From Orobanche coerulescens (taxonomy: Eukaryota; Streptophyta; Magnoliopsida; Lamiales; Orobanchaceae), in the NCBI GenBank assembly GCA_033398695.1, contig CM065812.1, forward strand, positions 139,940,858-140,004,857: 64,000 nucleotides of DNA, given 5' to 3'. Below are positions 45,309-57,281 of the stretch, piece after piece (within the stretch, counting starts at the first letter, position 1; each line of letters starts with the position of its first letter). The notes below the pieces were generated by a model. That model saw nothing but the letters and a program-made list of their open reading frames with translations, did no database searches and was not told where the DNA came from. Both the position numbers and the translations under genes were made by a program.

Positions 45309-45830
45309 AGGACTTTAGCCGACCACACTAAAAAAAACGGCCGACGACTTTTATATGTCGTCGGCTAAAGTCACACTAAAAGGGTTTAGCCAACGAATAT
45401 AGTCCAGGTCATCGGCTAAACTATAGCATAGTTATCGGCTAAAGATTAAGACTTTATAAAACCATTGATTCGTCGGCTAAACCCCTTTAGCCGACCATTG
45501 ATTCGTCGGCTAAACCCCAAAAGTGTATGTATGTATATACACATATATTTTTTATAAACCTAATATATATATATATATATATATTTATAAACTAGAAAGC
45601 AAAATAATAAAAAAGAAAAGTCTTTATCCGACAACCGTAACCAAGCCGTCGGCTAAAGATGAACGGCCGACGACATGTAAAATTGGTCGGCTAAAGTCCC
45701 TATTAAAAACAACACAGAGAAACATCGGTAAATAGGAACGACCGACAACAATATCATAGTCGTCGGCTAAAGATGAACGGCCGACGAAATCTAAAAGTGG
45801 TCGGCTAAAGTCCCTATTAAAAACAACGCA
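45309..45830 (+). repeat. CACTA left subterminal repeat array
   Basis: Many copies in both directions of TTTAGCCGAC / GTCGGCTAAA, the expected binding sites for the element's own regulatory protein. An AT dinucleotide run lies at about 45560-45585. Confidence 0.87.
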
Positions 45831-46019
45831 GAGAAAACATCTTCTCACAAGAAGAAGAAGCCGTCGTCCCTCGCTGTGTCTTTCTCCATCCCCTCGTCCG
45901 CCGCCCGTCCTTCTCCAGCCCGTCGTCCATCGTCCGCCGCCAGTTGCCGCCGTGGACTTGTGCTCGTCGTCGGCCATCAACTCCAGAAGAAGCCTTAATT
46001 CTATTTGCTCTTAAGGTTA

Positions 46020-47189
46020 GCTTCTTCTTCTTCTTCCCATCTTGAAGGATTGGTAGCTAAGGTTTTTTTTGTTGAAGCTTTAAGTTAGTGATCTTGATTC
46101 ATGATTCTAGTTAAATTTCATCACAAGGATTGTAAACAAACTCCTATATTTACCTTTGATTTCTATAAATATTAGTATTTCATGTATTTAATATGTTCTA
46201 GAAATTTAAGGTGACAATGATACCTTCTGATTCTTCAGAACGTGAGGGCAAACAGTGATATATGAAACGAAGGAATTGCTTCTCACTAACAAACTCGTAA
46301 GGTTATTGAAATTTTACCGACCCAACCAAGTATCTGATCTCCACTGAGATGTTGAGATTGTGTCTGTAGGTTGTATCTTTCAATGTAAATTGTCACAGTA
46401 AGTACTAGACTGCCTGCACCTTGATCGACAGTTAGGAAATCTTAAGTACTTTTATAGCAACTGAATATCAATAATATCCGCTGGAATTGATTTTTGGGGA
46501 TAGAATGGTCATCCGTTCTTTGCATGCTATAAATAAGAATATGGGTGTCGGATATAAGTAGGTTTTCTGAAGATGAAAACAAACTATGAAGACAAACTAT
46601 GGCTGTCCGTTATGTTCATAAATATTAGTATTTCATGTATTTAATATGTTCTAAACGGTAAAACATGTCAAAAACTGACTAACAGATTTCATTGGACAAA
46701 ACGGGACAGTTCTGCTCGTTTATGGAACTCGTCGTAGTTTTATGAAATGAAGCTAAGACATAAACTTAAACGTAGGAAAAAGCCGCGCGTCCTAAAGTGT
46801 TCTAGAACTTAAGATATGGCCTTTTCCGCAGGACTGCAGAGTGCTGTCCAACTTTCTGCATTTAATCACAAGTTTAAACTAGAAATTTAACTCATGTTAT
46901 GATGTAATTAAGGATATAAGGTCACTAGAAATTATTATATATACATTCAAATATAATTTCAAAGATATAAAAACCGATTCATGACCTTTTACGCGTTAGG
47001 AATAACATAGACATAAAGTTAGAATAACTATATTTACAAAAACCGAAACGTGACGAAAAGTATAGTTTCGACATATAAGTTTATATTAGAAATCTTAAAT
47101 ATGTTATGAAATGGTTAAAAGAACTTGACTTGTTTTCACAATGACTTATATAAATCAGACTCGTAATTAGTTATCGTGTATATTTAATT
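46020..47189 (+). other. CACTA 5' noncoding part
   Basis: AT-rich sequence between the presumed 5' UTR and the first recognisable coding exon. It may hold introns, but no coding homology can be recognised. Confidence 0.4.
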
Positions 47190-47225
47190 ATGTTATTTGT
47201 GTTGTTCATTTTAACACATGCACAC

Positions 47226-50200
47226 ATGAGTAAAGTAACAAAAATATTGGGATTTGGTAAGAAAAAGAAGACGCCAGATTCGGGAGTTAGTTCTGCAGCT
47301 TCTAGCCACGCGGGATGTAAGGTACCCGCGCCCCTTTATATAGGTAAGTCTACGAGTCGTGCAAATAAGATATTGGAGGCTAGTGGGATTCATACACCGA
47401 TAGAACCTTCTCGATTATCTAAACGCTTAGATTTTCCGGACCAAGAGACGTTGTCCACACCTACCGCTACCTCGACGACCACTCCGGCACCTCGTATGCC
47501 TTCTATACATCGGCCTGACCCTACTCCTTCCACTACAGGACATGTAGATAGTTCGTCAGAGGTACCACACGGTTCGCCCCCGACTCTTTTCATGCCACCC
47601 ATGGTACCGGCCATTCCTGAGGTCGACGATACGGGTCATCCACTCACAACCAGTTTGATAAGCCCTACAGAGGCTTACATATTTGTTCCATGGTCCGAGG
47701 ATAAAATATGGCGCAGTGCTAGATGGTCGAAGGGCAAGCTTGTCGAGGATCTTCGATCTGAAGCAGATGACTTGGCACGACTTTCGACATCTGAGAAGAA
47801 TAATAATAAGAAGAAGACTCGAGGATCATCTAAGTGTTATGTACTTGACAGACATGTTTCGGATAATAGTCATCACACCATACCGGTTAATAAGTATGGA
47901 GCCCCCGTATTGTCTTCTGACGGCGCAGTTGCATATCGGCGATATATAGGAGTTCTCATTCGAGATAGAGTTCCAATGTTGTGGGCCTAGTGGAAGGACG
48001 TGCCGATGTGTGTGAAGGAAAGCCTAAACAACGCTATGTCGGTAAGTATTGATATTAGTGGTTTCCTATCCGTCGCTCATTCATTTATTGTTATTATTTT
48101 GATGAAGTCAGATTATATTGCCATGTTTCCTATCTGTATTGTCTTGGATTTGATGTTGTTTAGAAGTTGTAATGTGTCCTTAGATGCACACTTCTGAATC
48201 ATTTTCTTGTGTTGTGGCGATGCGTTTGTCTGATTTTTTTTAGTAGTATATCTTGCCGTGGCGACTGAAAAAAATTAAAATAAAAACAGAAATTTGAACA
48301 AGGCAACTGGGGATCTGCTTGAGTTTGAATATACTGTTTTTTTTATTCTTGTTTTCTTCTTCTTGAATTTGAGCTTATGGGGATCTGCTTGAAGAGGTAA
48401 GAAGCAAAAAGCACTACCCTCAAAATTAGATTTGGCTCGTGCAGAAACTTGAAGGAGCTGTAAAATTTCAGCAGTATTAGGAAATGATTCATCCACAATT
48501 CTTCTCTCAATCCCACCCATTTGATTCTCAATATCAGCAGAGCTTATAGGTGTAGCTACACAGGCCCAGGGAACAAATTTGTAAAACTTCTTTGCGAATT
48601 TATTATTCCTGTGGAAACTACTTAAGCATTCACTAGTTAACCACAAACATGACCTACAGCCTGATTGGTTCTGCTCGGACACCAGAAGCTTTTGAGTTCT
48701 CCAAAGGATATCCATATTCATGGATTTGCTCAACTTGTAAAGGAACTGATCCTTACTCAGTCTATCTAGCTGGTCGACATGCATAGATCTAAAGATATCA
48801 TCAAATTGACCTTTTTCAAGTTCAGGCGCATTAACACAATCCTTCTGAACATGGTGTAGCAATTGCATTTTGATATTAGTTCCTTCCTTGACAAAAATGG
48901 ATATAGTCTTTACGTTGCGCAGAAAGAGTAGGGTCGCAGAAACAACCTCAAAAAAGGCAGAGAAAAGTGATAGTACATCATCAGGTGAATACGCTTCTTT
49001 CTTTATCCGACTTCTAGAGGCAGCACTACAGGTCCTGAGGGCAAAACGGAAGAGAGTGCCAGGAAATGGACGTTGTAGGTCACATCCAAAGTGTAGAAAT
49101 GGAGAAAACTGATCAGGAAATTGTTCCAGAATTTTTCTGCCCGGAACTTTATGGCATTGGTAAAATTGTACAGTAATATGAACTTAGATTATGATCAGTT
49201 ATTTATGGAACTTTATTCAACTCTCAACCATAAAATGTAGGTTTATTCGAATTTTGTTTATGTTCATTGTAGGTGTGGTTTGATATTCCTCCATCCCTAC
49301 TATATACTTGGTGTGATGAGGAGCAGTCCACCAAGTAAGTAATGTTAATAATAATGTTCTCGAGTTATTTATTGCTATTGGTGTAAGTATTTGATATTTA
49401 CGATCTTTTGTTGCTTGTATAGGTACAAGTCTTAGAAAAATGAGTTGCATTTATTTTGGGAGACTTGGGGTGGAGACCGCGATGCTTGTCCTATAGAATT
49501 CAAATACCGGGAACATGAGTGGAATTGGCTTTGCATCCATTTTAACGACCCCAGCTATAAGGTATGTATTACTAATTGTATTGTTATTTATTAGGTTATT
49601 GAAATTAGTTAAAAGTGTTATATAACATTTCTTTAACAAAGTCGAAATATATTTAATGCCGAAATAGTTTATAATTGATTTGACATAAATTTTTTGTAGA
49701 CGACTAGTACAAAAAACAAGACCAATCGTGGTCGTCTGACGGAGCACCATAGTTTGGGGTCACGGTCGTTGGCATGTGTTGCTCACGAGGCTACTACTTC
49801 GGACCAAGTGGACAATGCGTTTGCGTATGTGTCTAAAAAAACATATCCACAAAATATTGACGAACATGTAAGTAAAAATAATTAATTCCTAAAAAATTAT
49901 TATTTTTTTTCTTAGTGTATAGCATATGTATTTTTTCTAACCTTTATTCATATCCAACGGTTTATTTTTTCTTATAACTTAGGAGAGAGTGAGGACGGAG
50001 TCTGAGACTATATTGGCACAGATTGCGAGGGAGCAGTTTCCGGATATAGCAGAGACAGATCTTCCTGCAGCTATACATGATCGATCAGTCCGATCCATAC
50101 GTCAGGTCTCAGGTGTGGGGTACCTTGTATACTCCTAAAGGGAGCCGATTTCATACGCGGGTGATGGGGTCCGAGGGACATAGATTGTTGAAGGATACAC

Positions 50201-50585
50201 CGGGCTTCCAACGTCGTCGGAGTGATACCAATAGAGCTTTCCTAGAGGAACAGTTGAGGATGGCGAATGAGCTTCGAGTTGAGGCAGAAAGGGAGGCTGC
50301 TGAGAAGATGGCTAAGTTCCAGGAAGAGCAACGTCAAATGAAGATCCAGCATCAGCAGGCGATGGTGCGTCAGCAGCATGAGACGCATATGATATGGGCA
50401 TATATGGCCTCACTTAGTTAGACTATGACTCAGCAGGGATTTCAACCGCCACCACCACCTCCATTTGTGCCTTCGCAGACTATGCCTCCATTTGTGCCTT
50501 CACAAACTCCGCCACCATCATCAGAGCATGCCGGTCCCTTAAATGATGGTAGTGATTCTATTTATCGTGATTTTCCGACTCTTTA
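47226..50585 (+). pseudogene. CACTA transposase-like gene (plant Ptta/En/Spm type), spliced
   Basis: Inferred exons are 47226-48041, 49273-49334, 49423-49561, 49700-49867 and 49983-50585, all with GT donors and AG acceptors. Exon 1 begins MSKVTKILGFGKKKK and ends RYIGVLIRDRVPMLWA, stop, WKDVP. Exons 3-4 give EHEWNWLCIHFNDPSYK and STKNKTNRGRLTEHH, resembling the plant transposase (Ptta/En/Spm) domain W..L..F..P..K..S..NK.NR. The last exon has a charged helical stretch (MKIQHQQAMVRQQHETHM, probable coiled coil) and a Pro-rich tail. Stops at 47988 and 50419, one in exon 3 and a frameshift near 50075 make it inactive as read. The 5' UTR probably includes 45840-46015. Confidence 0.7.
48392..49153 (-). 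pseudogene. Captured sacsin-like gene fragment inside the CACTA
   Basis: On the minus strand about 254 codons are open without a stop or frameshift: GRKILEQFPDQFSPFLHFGC, FPGTLFRFALRT, IKKEAYSPDDVLSLFSAFF, LLFLRNVKTISIFVKEG, VPWACVATPISS, GGIERRIVDESFPNTAEI and AFCFLPL. These match my memory of plant sacsin-like proteins (HSP90-type ATPase repeats). The homology stops after FCFLPL, where the conserved continuation is replaced by a Lys-rich run. It lies antisense in the intron between exons 1 and 2 of the transposase gene. It is a fragment of a very large gene and not expected to be functional. Confidence 0.78.
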
Positions 50586-50859
50586 GCTAGTTATTTTTGT
50601 ATTTTAATTACTAATTAGTATGTGGAAAACTATGTTAGATAGGATTTGATCTACGTTTGTTGAAGACTATGGTAATGTTTATCGTAATTTGAAAACTATG
50701 GTAATGTTTGTCTATACTTATTTGAGTATATATGTACTTGTGATTTAGAGTTGTATATTGTTATTGTTTGTGTATATTGGTGTTTGGTTGATGTTAGAAA
50801 CAGGTTTTTAAAAATAGGTTTTGGGAAAAATAAAATCTGAATTTTTTTTTTTTAAAAAG

Positions 50860-51296
50860 ACTTTAGCCGACCACTTACGAGTCTGCCGTCGGCTAAAGTA
50901 TTTTAGCCGACCACTCTTTTTCCGTCGGAAAAAGCTGGTTTAGACGACAACTCTTATACCGTCGGCTAAAGCATGTTTAGCCGACCACTCTTATACCGTC
51001 GGCTAAAGCATGTTTAGCCGACCACTCTTACACCGTCGGCTAAAGCAGGTTTAGCCGACCACTCTGATACCGTCGGCTAAAGTATGTTTAGCCGACCACT
51101 TTAATTTTATGTACTTTAGCCGATGATTGTGTTTGTTGTCGGCAAAGGTCCAATTTTAGCCGACCACTTTCTAAAAAGTCGTCGGCTAAACCTTAGCCGA
51201 CGACCCTTTAGCCGACCACTTTAGACTTTAGCCGACCACTTTTAGGCTTTAGCCGACGACTTTGTGTGGTCGGCTAAACCCTGATTTTTGGTAGTG
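50860..51296 (+). repeat. CACTA right subterminal repeat array
   Basis: About twenty TTTAGCCGACCAC / GTCGGCTAAA copies, regularly spaced in the middle part (units of about 36 bases, TTTAGCCGACCACTCT), then the terminal GGTAGTG. Confidence 0.87.
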
Positions 51297-51426
51297 ATGA
51301 GACTTTGATCCTTTTATCTTCGTATTTTTCTTTTTCGTATATATGTTACTTAACCGATCCTGTTTGGGATTCTTTATTATTATTCCGCTGTGTATTTTGT
51401 TTTGTTTTTGGAATCCCAAAAAATGC

Positions 51427-52088
51427 CTTATCTCATCCAAACAAACTTCTGAGCCAATGGATGATGATCATGAAGACCAAAGAGTAGATAATAAGGATGA
51501 ACCTAAAAGGAGACAACAACAAAGGACAGAGAAATCTTATGGACCAGATTTCTCCACCTACTTGCTCGAAAAGGAACCTCAGACTTATAAAGAAGCTGTA
51601 AGCTCAACGGATGGACCTCTTTGGAAGGAGGCTATCAAAGAAGAGATTGATTCTATAGTACAGAATCATACTTGGGAACTAGTGGAATTACCTCCAAAGT
51701 GTAAGCCATTAGGAAATAAGTGGATTTTCGAGAAGAAATTGAAGGATGGAGCAGTTGATAAGTACAAGGCTATACTCGTAGTGAAGGGCCATAACCAACG
51801 TAAAGCCCTAGACTATTTTGATACTTACTCTCCTGTGACGAGAATAACTTCCATCAGGATGGTACTTGCTATCGCCGCATTACGAGGTTTAGAAGTTCAT
51901 AAAATGGATATTAAGACTGCCTTTTTTAATGGGGACTTAGAAGAGGAAATCTATATAAATCAACTCTAGGGTTCTTTGCTCCTGGACAAGAAATAAAAGT
52001 CTACAAGTTGGTAAAATCATTGTACGGATTGAAGCAGGCACCAAAACAGTGGCATAAAAAATTTGATCATGTTATGTTGAGTGGTGTC
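51427..52088 (+). pseudogene. Copia C2 reverse transcriptase, 5' part
   Basis: The frame continues the C2 protein broken at 16803: SEPMDDDHEDQ, KSYGPDFSTYLLE, WKEAIKEEIDSIVQNHTWEL, GNKWIFEKK, YKAILVVKGHNQ, VHKMDIKTAFFNGDLEEEIY, then (after a stop at 51967-51969) SLYGLKQAPKQWHKKFDHVM. It ends before the YVDD active site where a copia LTR starts at 52089. Confidence 0.85.
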
Positions 52089-52962
52089 TGTTGGGAATAT
52101 GCCCTCTAATGCCACTCAGAGGATGTATGAGAGAAGGCATTGTACTTGTTATTATGTAAACTATTATCAGAAGGCAATTATGTGTTTCTTTATTTACTGA
52201 GGTTCACTAGCATTCCTGACTTGTAAATATATATATAGAAACTAGTCCATGTATTTGGGAGAAAACTTTCCACTCCTTATAAGATAAGGGGATAGGCACT
52301 GTAAAAGTTTATGGCTAAAATACTTAATCGTCCGCAAGTCGATGAAACTTGACTGGGCGTTAAGTTTATGTGAAGACTTGTATGATGTGTTCTTTGACTT
52401 GGGAAGTGCCTATCATTACTAATGGTTAGTGGGAGCACATATTGAAGGTATGCTAATGGGATTAGTATACTCGGACCGACTCACCCTCGATTCGTCACAT
52501 GGATTTCACTCAGGGACAGTCAATGACAGAATCAAAAAGTTGTGATAAGTATTCGTGAACCTCAACTTGAGGGTTTAGTGGGGATGTACTTGTGACGTTA
52601 AGATTTTCACTTAAGTAGTTCGACCTAAAATACCGAGAGGTGTGGGTCAACCTCTACGTGCGTCTTAACGGACAAGTAGCAGGTTTAACTAAATACCAAG
52701 ATATGATTCTTTCTCCTGTAAGTGAACAGGTTTATGTCCTATGTGGTTATTGGCAGATGAGATCGTAAGTCATTGGCCAAAGCATTTGAGCTAGTTGTAT
52801 TAGATACACGAGAGCTCGGTGATCTCGATTTGCATTAACTCATACATAGCGTCAAGTACAAATAGGGTTTGACTGATCGTGACCCTATATCTTGATCGGG
52901 AGATTTGAAACATAGGTTAATATGTTTACTGGTATTCACGACAGAATGATTCTTGAATGATC
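52089..52962 (+). repeat. Copia LTR C3, left part
   Basis: It starts TGTTGGGAATATGCCCTC and aligns with the C1 LTR up to GAATGATC (C1 position 17657), where element B3 starts. TGATC at 52958-52962 is repeated at 16000-16004 on the far side of B2. Confidence 0.82.
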
Positions 52963-55280
52963 TGTAATATCCGTACTTTCCATTTTTGGTCATTTCTATT
53001 TTGGTGTATATTCATTTCGGATGACTCGCTTGTCACTGTTTTGGAATTCTGAATCTATTTTGTTCTTGGAGTTTCTCCATTTGGACGAGTTTCAGAGATG
53101 TTTTTACGTATTTTCGTTTTGAGTTATGTTTTGTCGCATGTATGTTCGATTTTCATAAAACTCGTTCGATTTCACTGTTTCTTTGTTTCCATGAGTTCGT
53201 ATGGTTTAGTTGTTCATGTTGTGAGTTTCGGATTGTTAATCCGACATCGTATCGTGATTTTCGAACGTTTTGGCCGTTTGTAATTTCCTATAAGCTTAGG
53301 GAATTTTATCTCCCTTGTCGTATTTCAAACCTCCCAGTATTCGGAATCGTACATTCGATTGAGAGATTGTGCTTGAAGTTTTTTGTTTTCTTGTCATGTC
53401 TCGTTATTCGCTGATATCTATCAGTTTCATGCCTTCCGAGTCGGGTATAGTCTGACCGAGTTTCCTAATTATACTCCGTACAGGAACAGCTAGCGCACAC
53501 TAATGTTTTTCCGTAGCGTGCGCTATGAGGGTAAAACTAGGGCACGTTAGACTTACATTTTGCGTACGCTAATACATCTGGGCAGAATACCCTGGAACTG
53601 GACAGAAGGTTCAGTATTTCTGAACTTAACCAGGTAGCGTACGCTAACTGAGTGTTAACGTATGCTAATTGCTAGCCTTAGCGCACGCTAAGTTTGTTTC
53701 TACGTATGCTAACGGGAGGACAGAAGTCTCTGACTGCATTCTGCACCCCGATAGCGCACACCAATCTTTGTGCGTAGTGTGCGCTAACCCTGTCTGATAT
53801 AAATAGGACATCAACAACCCAACTTCGTCATTTTCCATCCTTACTTCTTCCCTTCAGCTTTGGGCGATTCCAGACGAGGGTTAGAGCCGAATTCGACCTA
53901 ATATTATCATCCACTAACATCCTTGCATTCCTTATACCAATTCTTCAAGTTCATAACATCATCCGCCACCCGAATCAAGGTAAGAATCCATAAAACCATT
54001 GTTTTGAGATTTTGGGGGAATTTGGGGGATTTCTTGTGATTTGACCCTTTTTAATCCGAATTATCATAAATTAATGCTAGACTTCAATTATATACTTGTA
54101 ATCCTTCGTTTTTCCTTGAGGATTTGTAGATTAAATTCCGATTTTTTCATTATTCGTCAATATACTCGAGGATACCCTAGTAGTGTTCGACGAATTGTCC
54201 CATTGGGTAGAACTAGGATGAATAACTACGTTTTCACAATAATGAGATTGGTTGTATATCGTTATTGTGTTAGGAACGGATTTGTGAAGATTATTCGGAC
54301 TGAAACCTTTCCTTTCACCCTTTCTTTCATGTCGTGTTATTCAAGGCAAGTACATGTATTACATTCCGTTATGTGTGTACGATTTTGATACGAATAATGT
54401 AAATTGTGTTATGGCATGGATGTGTTGTCATTCTTCCACCCGGGTATGGCATGTGTGGCATATGCGGGCCGATACTAATGGGTACGGCCACGAAAGTGGA
54501 CTTGGGTGCGTGTGTTGTTGTTCTTCCACCCAGGGATGGTTCGACAGGACCTCTGGGGTCCGATACTAATGAGTTACGGCCGTGGAAGTGGTTTCTCACT
54601 TGGGGACGGTCCGACGGGGCCTCTGGGGTCGATACTAATGGGTACGGCCGCGGGTTACCAAGTGTGGATAGTTTTGATGTTGAAACATGTTGATACACTG
54701 TTTGATGTAAATGTGATATTGCGGAATATTGATTACAAATTATCTTCTTAAAATTGATTGCTTGTGTCGATTCATGTATGTATATAATGTAGTGTAATTG
54801 TGTACATGCACTAGCTATTCGAATGCTAACTCCTTAAATGGGGGAAATGCATTTTGTGCATTTCAAGTGTCGGTCAAGCTGAGGAGCTGGCACGGGATAT
54901 GCACGCAAATGATGGCCCAACATGATGATGAGGCTCGAGTCTATGTTTTATGTTTTGTGATAGTATCTACTTAGGTGTTGGAGTTAGACTGATTACTTCT
55001 TAAACTCGGTTCAAGTCCCCTGCGTGGGCAATGAATTTGTATTTGACTTATACTTCATGAAGTTCGATTAAAATGTTTTGGCTGACGCCACGACCCTATT
55101 TTACTATGATTAATGTGTCTTATGAGATTTGTTTGTGGATTATGTGTCTTGTGTTATCCTGGTAGACCTTATGAGGGTTCTGCGGCGTGTAACGTCCCTT
55201 ACGTGTTTTGGGGTGTTACATTCCCACCTTATGAGGGTTCTACGGCATGTAACGCCCCATACGTGATTTGGGGTGTTACA
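52963..55280 (+). repeat. 5' LTR of B3
   Basis: 2,318 bp, TGTAATATCCG to GGTGTTACA. It has a palindrome array at 53485-53790, TATAAATA at 53798, donor-like AATCAAG/GTAAG at 53980, TTCAAG/GCAAGTAC at 54346 and U5 repeats at 54420-54660. The acceptor-like site has mutated here to TTTCAAG. Confidence 0.9.
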
Positions 55281-55284
55281 TTTA

Positions 55285-55297
55285 TGGTATCAGAGCC
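55285..55297 (+). other. Primer binding site of B3
   Basis: TGGTATCAGAGCC lies four bases after the LTR end and is complementary to initiator Met-tRNA. Confidence 0.85.
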
Positions 55298-55540
55298 TTA
55301 GGTTATGAATTCCTAGGTTGTTGGTTAATTTTGGGTCTGTCAGTGTGTCGTTAGAGTCATTCGTTGAGCCTAATGACATCATGCTACCATCTCTTCCTGC
55401 GACCCGTGGCTGTATGTCTCCTCAACTCTTATATTTCTATAATTCATTTCCCTTGTGTCGATAGGACATGTAAATTATGGTACCAACCTTGTAAACTATG
55501 AATTTTTCTGACCTTTTTCCTGTCAATTCTTTTCTTCAGT

Positions 55541-56846
55541 ATGTTGAGAGGTCGCGGTAGACCAGCTAGGGAGCGCGGCCGAGGCCGTGGTCGTGGTGCT
55601 AATAGTGATGAAGTTCCCCTTTCTCAGTCCTCCACAGATTCGGCCTCTCATTCAGTGCCAAACACTCTACCTCTGAGTTCTGACGGGCAGCAGAATTTGT
55701 CAGTCAGTCAGGATCAACTGTCGGGTAGTAATGCCGACGCTGGGGTACTGTTGTACTTCAGCAGTTGGTATCTCTTCTCGCTCAGATAGCTCAGGGTGGA
55801 TGTCAGAATCCGCCGCCGACTCCAGAGGATGAAGCTAGTAAGTGGCTTCAAAAGTGACCAAGATGCACCCCCCTCGATTCACTGGTTCTACTGACTCCCT
55901 CGGTTGGGAGAATCGGCTGTTTCAGATGGGCTGGACTTTCGATGCCGTAGCTTGTCCCGATGACAGGAGGGTACATATTGCTCAGTACCTCCTGGATAAA
56001 GAAGCTGTGGAATGGTGGGAGGCTGTGGCGCCCAGAGACCGTTTAGCCACCTGGGAGGAATTTAAGACTGCTATGGAAGTAGAATACTGTCCACCGCCTA
56101 TTCGGGAGCGTAGGATCATGGAATTCATCACTGCTATGCCCCAGGATGTACCGATCTCTCAGGCCATCATCACCTATAATCAGCAGTTGAGCTATATGAA
56201 AGATCAGGTGAGGACCGAGGCTGATAAAGTTCGCTACTTCAATATGCGCATGAATCCGCATAGCAGGCAGAGCATGGCACCAATCATGTGTGCCACATTG
56301 AACGAATATCAGGATCACGCTCTAGCGATTGAGATGGCAGTCCTGGAGTCAGAGTTGGGTTCCGAGGCTAAGAAACAGAAGACTATTGGCAGTTTCTCGG
56401 TCGATAAGGGTGGTCGATTTTTGAGGTCTCAGTCTGCTCCTATATCTGGGAAGAAGTCGTTTCACCAGTCTTGAGGGTCTCAAAGTAACTGTTCAGTCCA
56501 GTCCCCTACACCTGGCGGCAGAGTTTGTTTTAATTGCAGTCAGTATGAACATGTGATGAAGGATTGTATATTTTTATTAGTTACTTGCTTTACTTGCGGA
56601 CAGACTGGGCATCAGGCAGTCCATTGCGAGAGGGATACCAGGGCCGCCAGAGCTCCGACTACCACTGCCATTCAGAAGGAGCACAGTACTCCAGTTACTC
56701 ATGCTCCTCAGAGTTCGGGTCATGGTAAGGGTCGGGGTCAGCCGGATCTTCGTGCGGCATCGAGTTCGGGCTCAGTTCACCCTCGTTTGTATCAGATGAG
56801 ATGCACGGAGGATACAGACGTTTCGATGGCATCAGGTAACACTTAG
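55541..56846 (+). pseudogene. gag of element B3
   Basis: The ATG at 55541 follows TTTCTTCAG and starts MLRGRGRPARERGRGRGRG, a basic Gly/Arg-rich N-terminus. The frame shifts near 55760 and 55850 (one base lost compared with B2). The capsid block 55842-56474 is intact (DRRVHIAQYLLDKEAVEWW, YNQQLSYMKDQVRTEADK). Two CCHC knuckles follow, CFNCSQYEH and CFTCGQTGHQ (about 56526-56632). The start agrees with the second gag start at 62808. Confidence 0.87.
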
Positions 56847-56852
56847 ATCCTT

Positions 56853-57280
56853 TCTCATCCAGTTTCAGTGCTTTTTGATTCGGGTGCTACTCACTATTTT
56901 ATTGCTTCGGATTGCATTTGTCGTATCGATATTAACTGCTTGTTTGAGTGTAAATTCTTCATAGTGGGTATGCCTAGTGGGGATCATATGGTTGGGAACC
57001 GGGAAGTTAGAGATTGCCTAGTGAGGATCGGGAGATGGGATTGGCTCTCGAACCTCATTGTTGTAGACCTTAAGGGTGAGGATCTGATCCTCGGGGATGA
57101 TTGGTTGGATCGTCACAGTGCCATCATGAACTATTAGACTCGTACTATCTCGATAGTGGCTGAAGATGGCACAGAGCATACACTTGTTGGTTGTAAGCCG
57201 GGTAGGTCGGGAAATGTGATTAGTGCCCTGAAGGCGATGAAACTTCTGAACTAGGGTTGTGTAGGCTATTGGTGTTAGGC
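56853..57280 (+). pseudogene. Protease region of element B3
   Basis: The catalytic motif VLFDSGATHYFIAS is intact (near 56868-56910), unlike in B2, and GDDWLDRHSAIMNY follows. A TAG at 57135-57137 and one near 57253 occur at the same positions as in B2, a sign of a shared defective ancestor. Confidence 0.85.
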
Positions 57281-57281
57281 T

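Larger units (their letters stand above)
45293..51299 (+). mobile_element. CACTA (En/Spm-type) DNA transposon
   Basis: The element spans 45296-51296 (6,001 bp), with CACTACCAAAAA at the left end and its inverse at the right end, and a 3 bp target-site duplication ATG (45293-45295, 51297-51299). Dense subterminal repeats flank an intron-containing transposase-type gene and an antisense sacsin fragment. No TNP2-type DDE transposase is recognisable, so it is probably non-autonomous. Confidence 0.92.
43561..51421 (+). repeat. 3' LTR of copia C1, split by the CACTA element
   Basis: It starts TGTTGGGAGTATGCCCTC and resumes after the CACTA at 51300 with GACTTTGATCC, matching 18550 of the 5' LTR. 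Without the insert and TSD it is 1,857 bp, against 1,867 bp for the 5' LTR. Confidence 0.88.
16799..51426 (+). mobile_element. Ty1/copia element C1 with nested D, internal duplication and CACTA
   Basis: The LTRs start TGTTRGGA and end TCCCAAYA-like (16804-18670 and 43561-51421), and the element is flanked by AATGC at 16799-16803 and 51422-51426. The order gag, protease, integrase, RT, RNase H is Ty1/copia. It was hit by D (leader), by a 10.8 kb duplication with one breakpoint in D and the other in pol, and by a CACTA in the 3' LTR. It sits in pol of an older copia, C2. Confidence 0.9.

Noticed and set aside
45309..45830. CRISPR-like array
   Set aside because: The repeated TTTAGCCGAC units are in both orientations, irregularly spaced and confined to CACTA ends, which makes them subterminal transposon repeats in a plant genome.
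47390..47614. Minus-strand frames within CACTA exon 1
   Set aside because: They are shadows of the Ser/Thr/Pro-rich transposase exon on the other strand.
48275..48868. A functional host gene for the 197-codon minus-strand frame
   Set aside because: It is only part of a longer captured sacsin-like fragment without its own start or the rest of the domain, inside a transposon intron.
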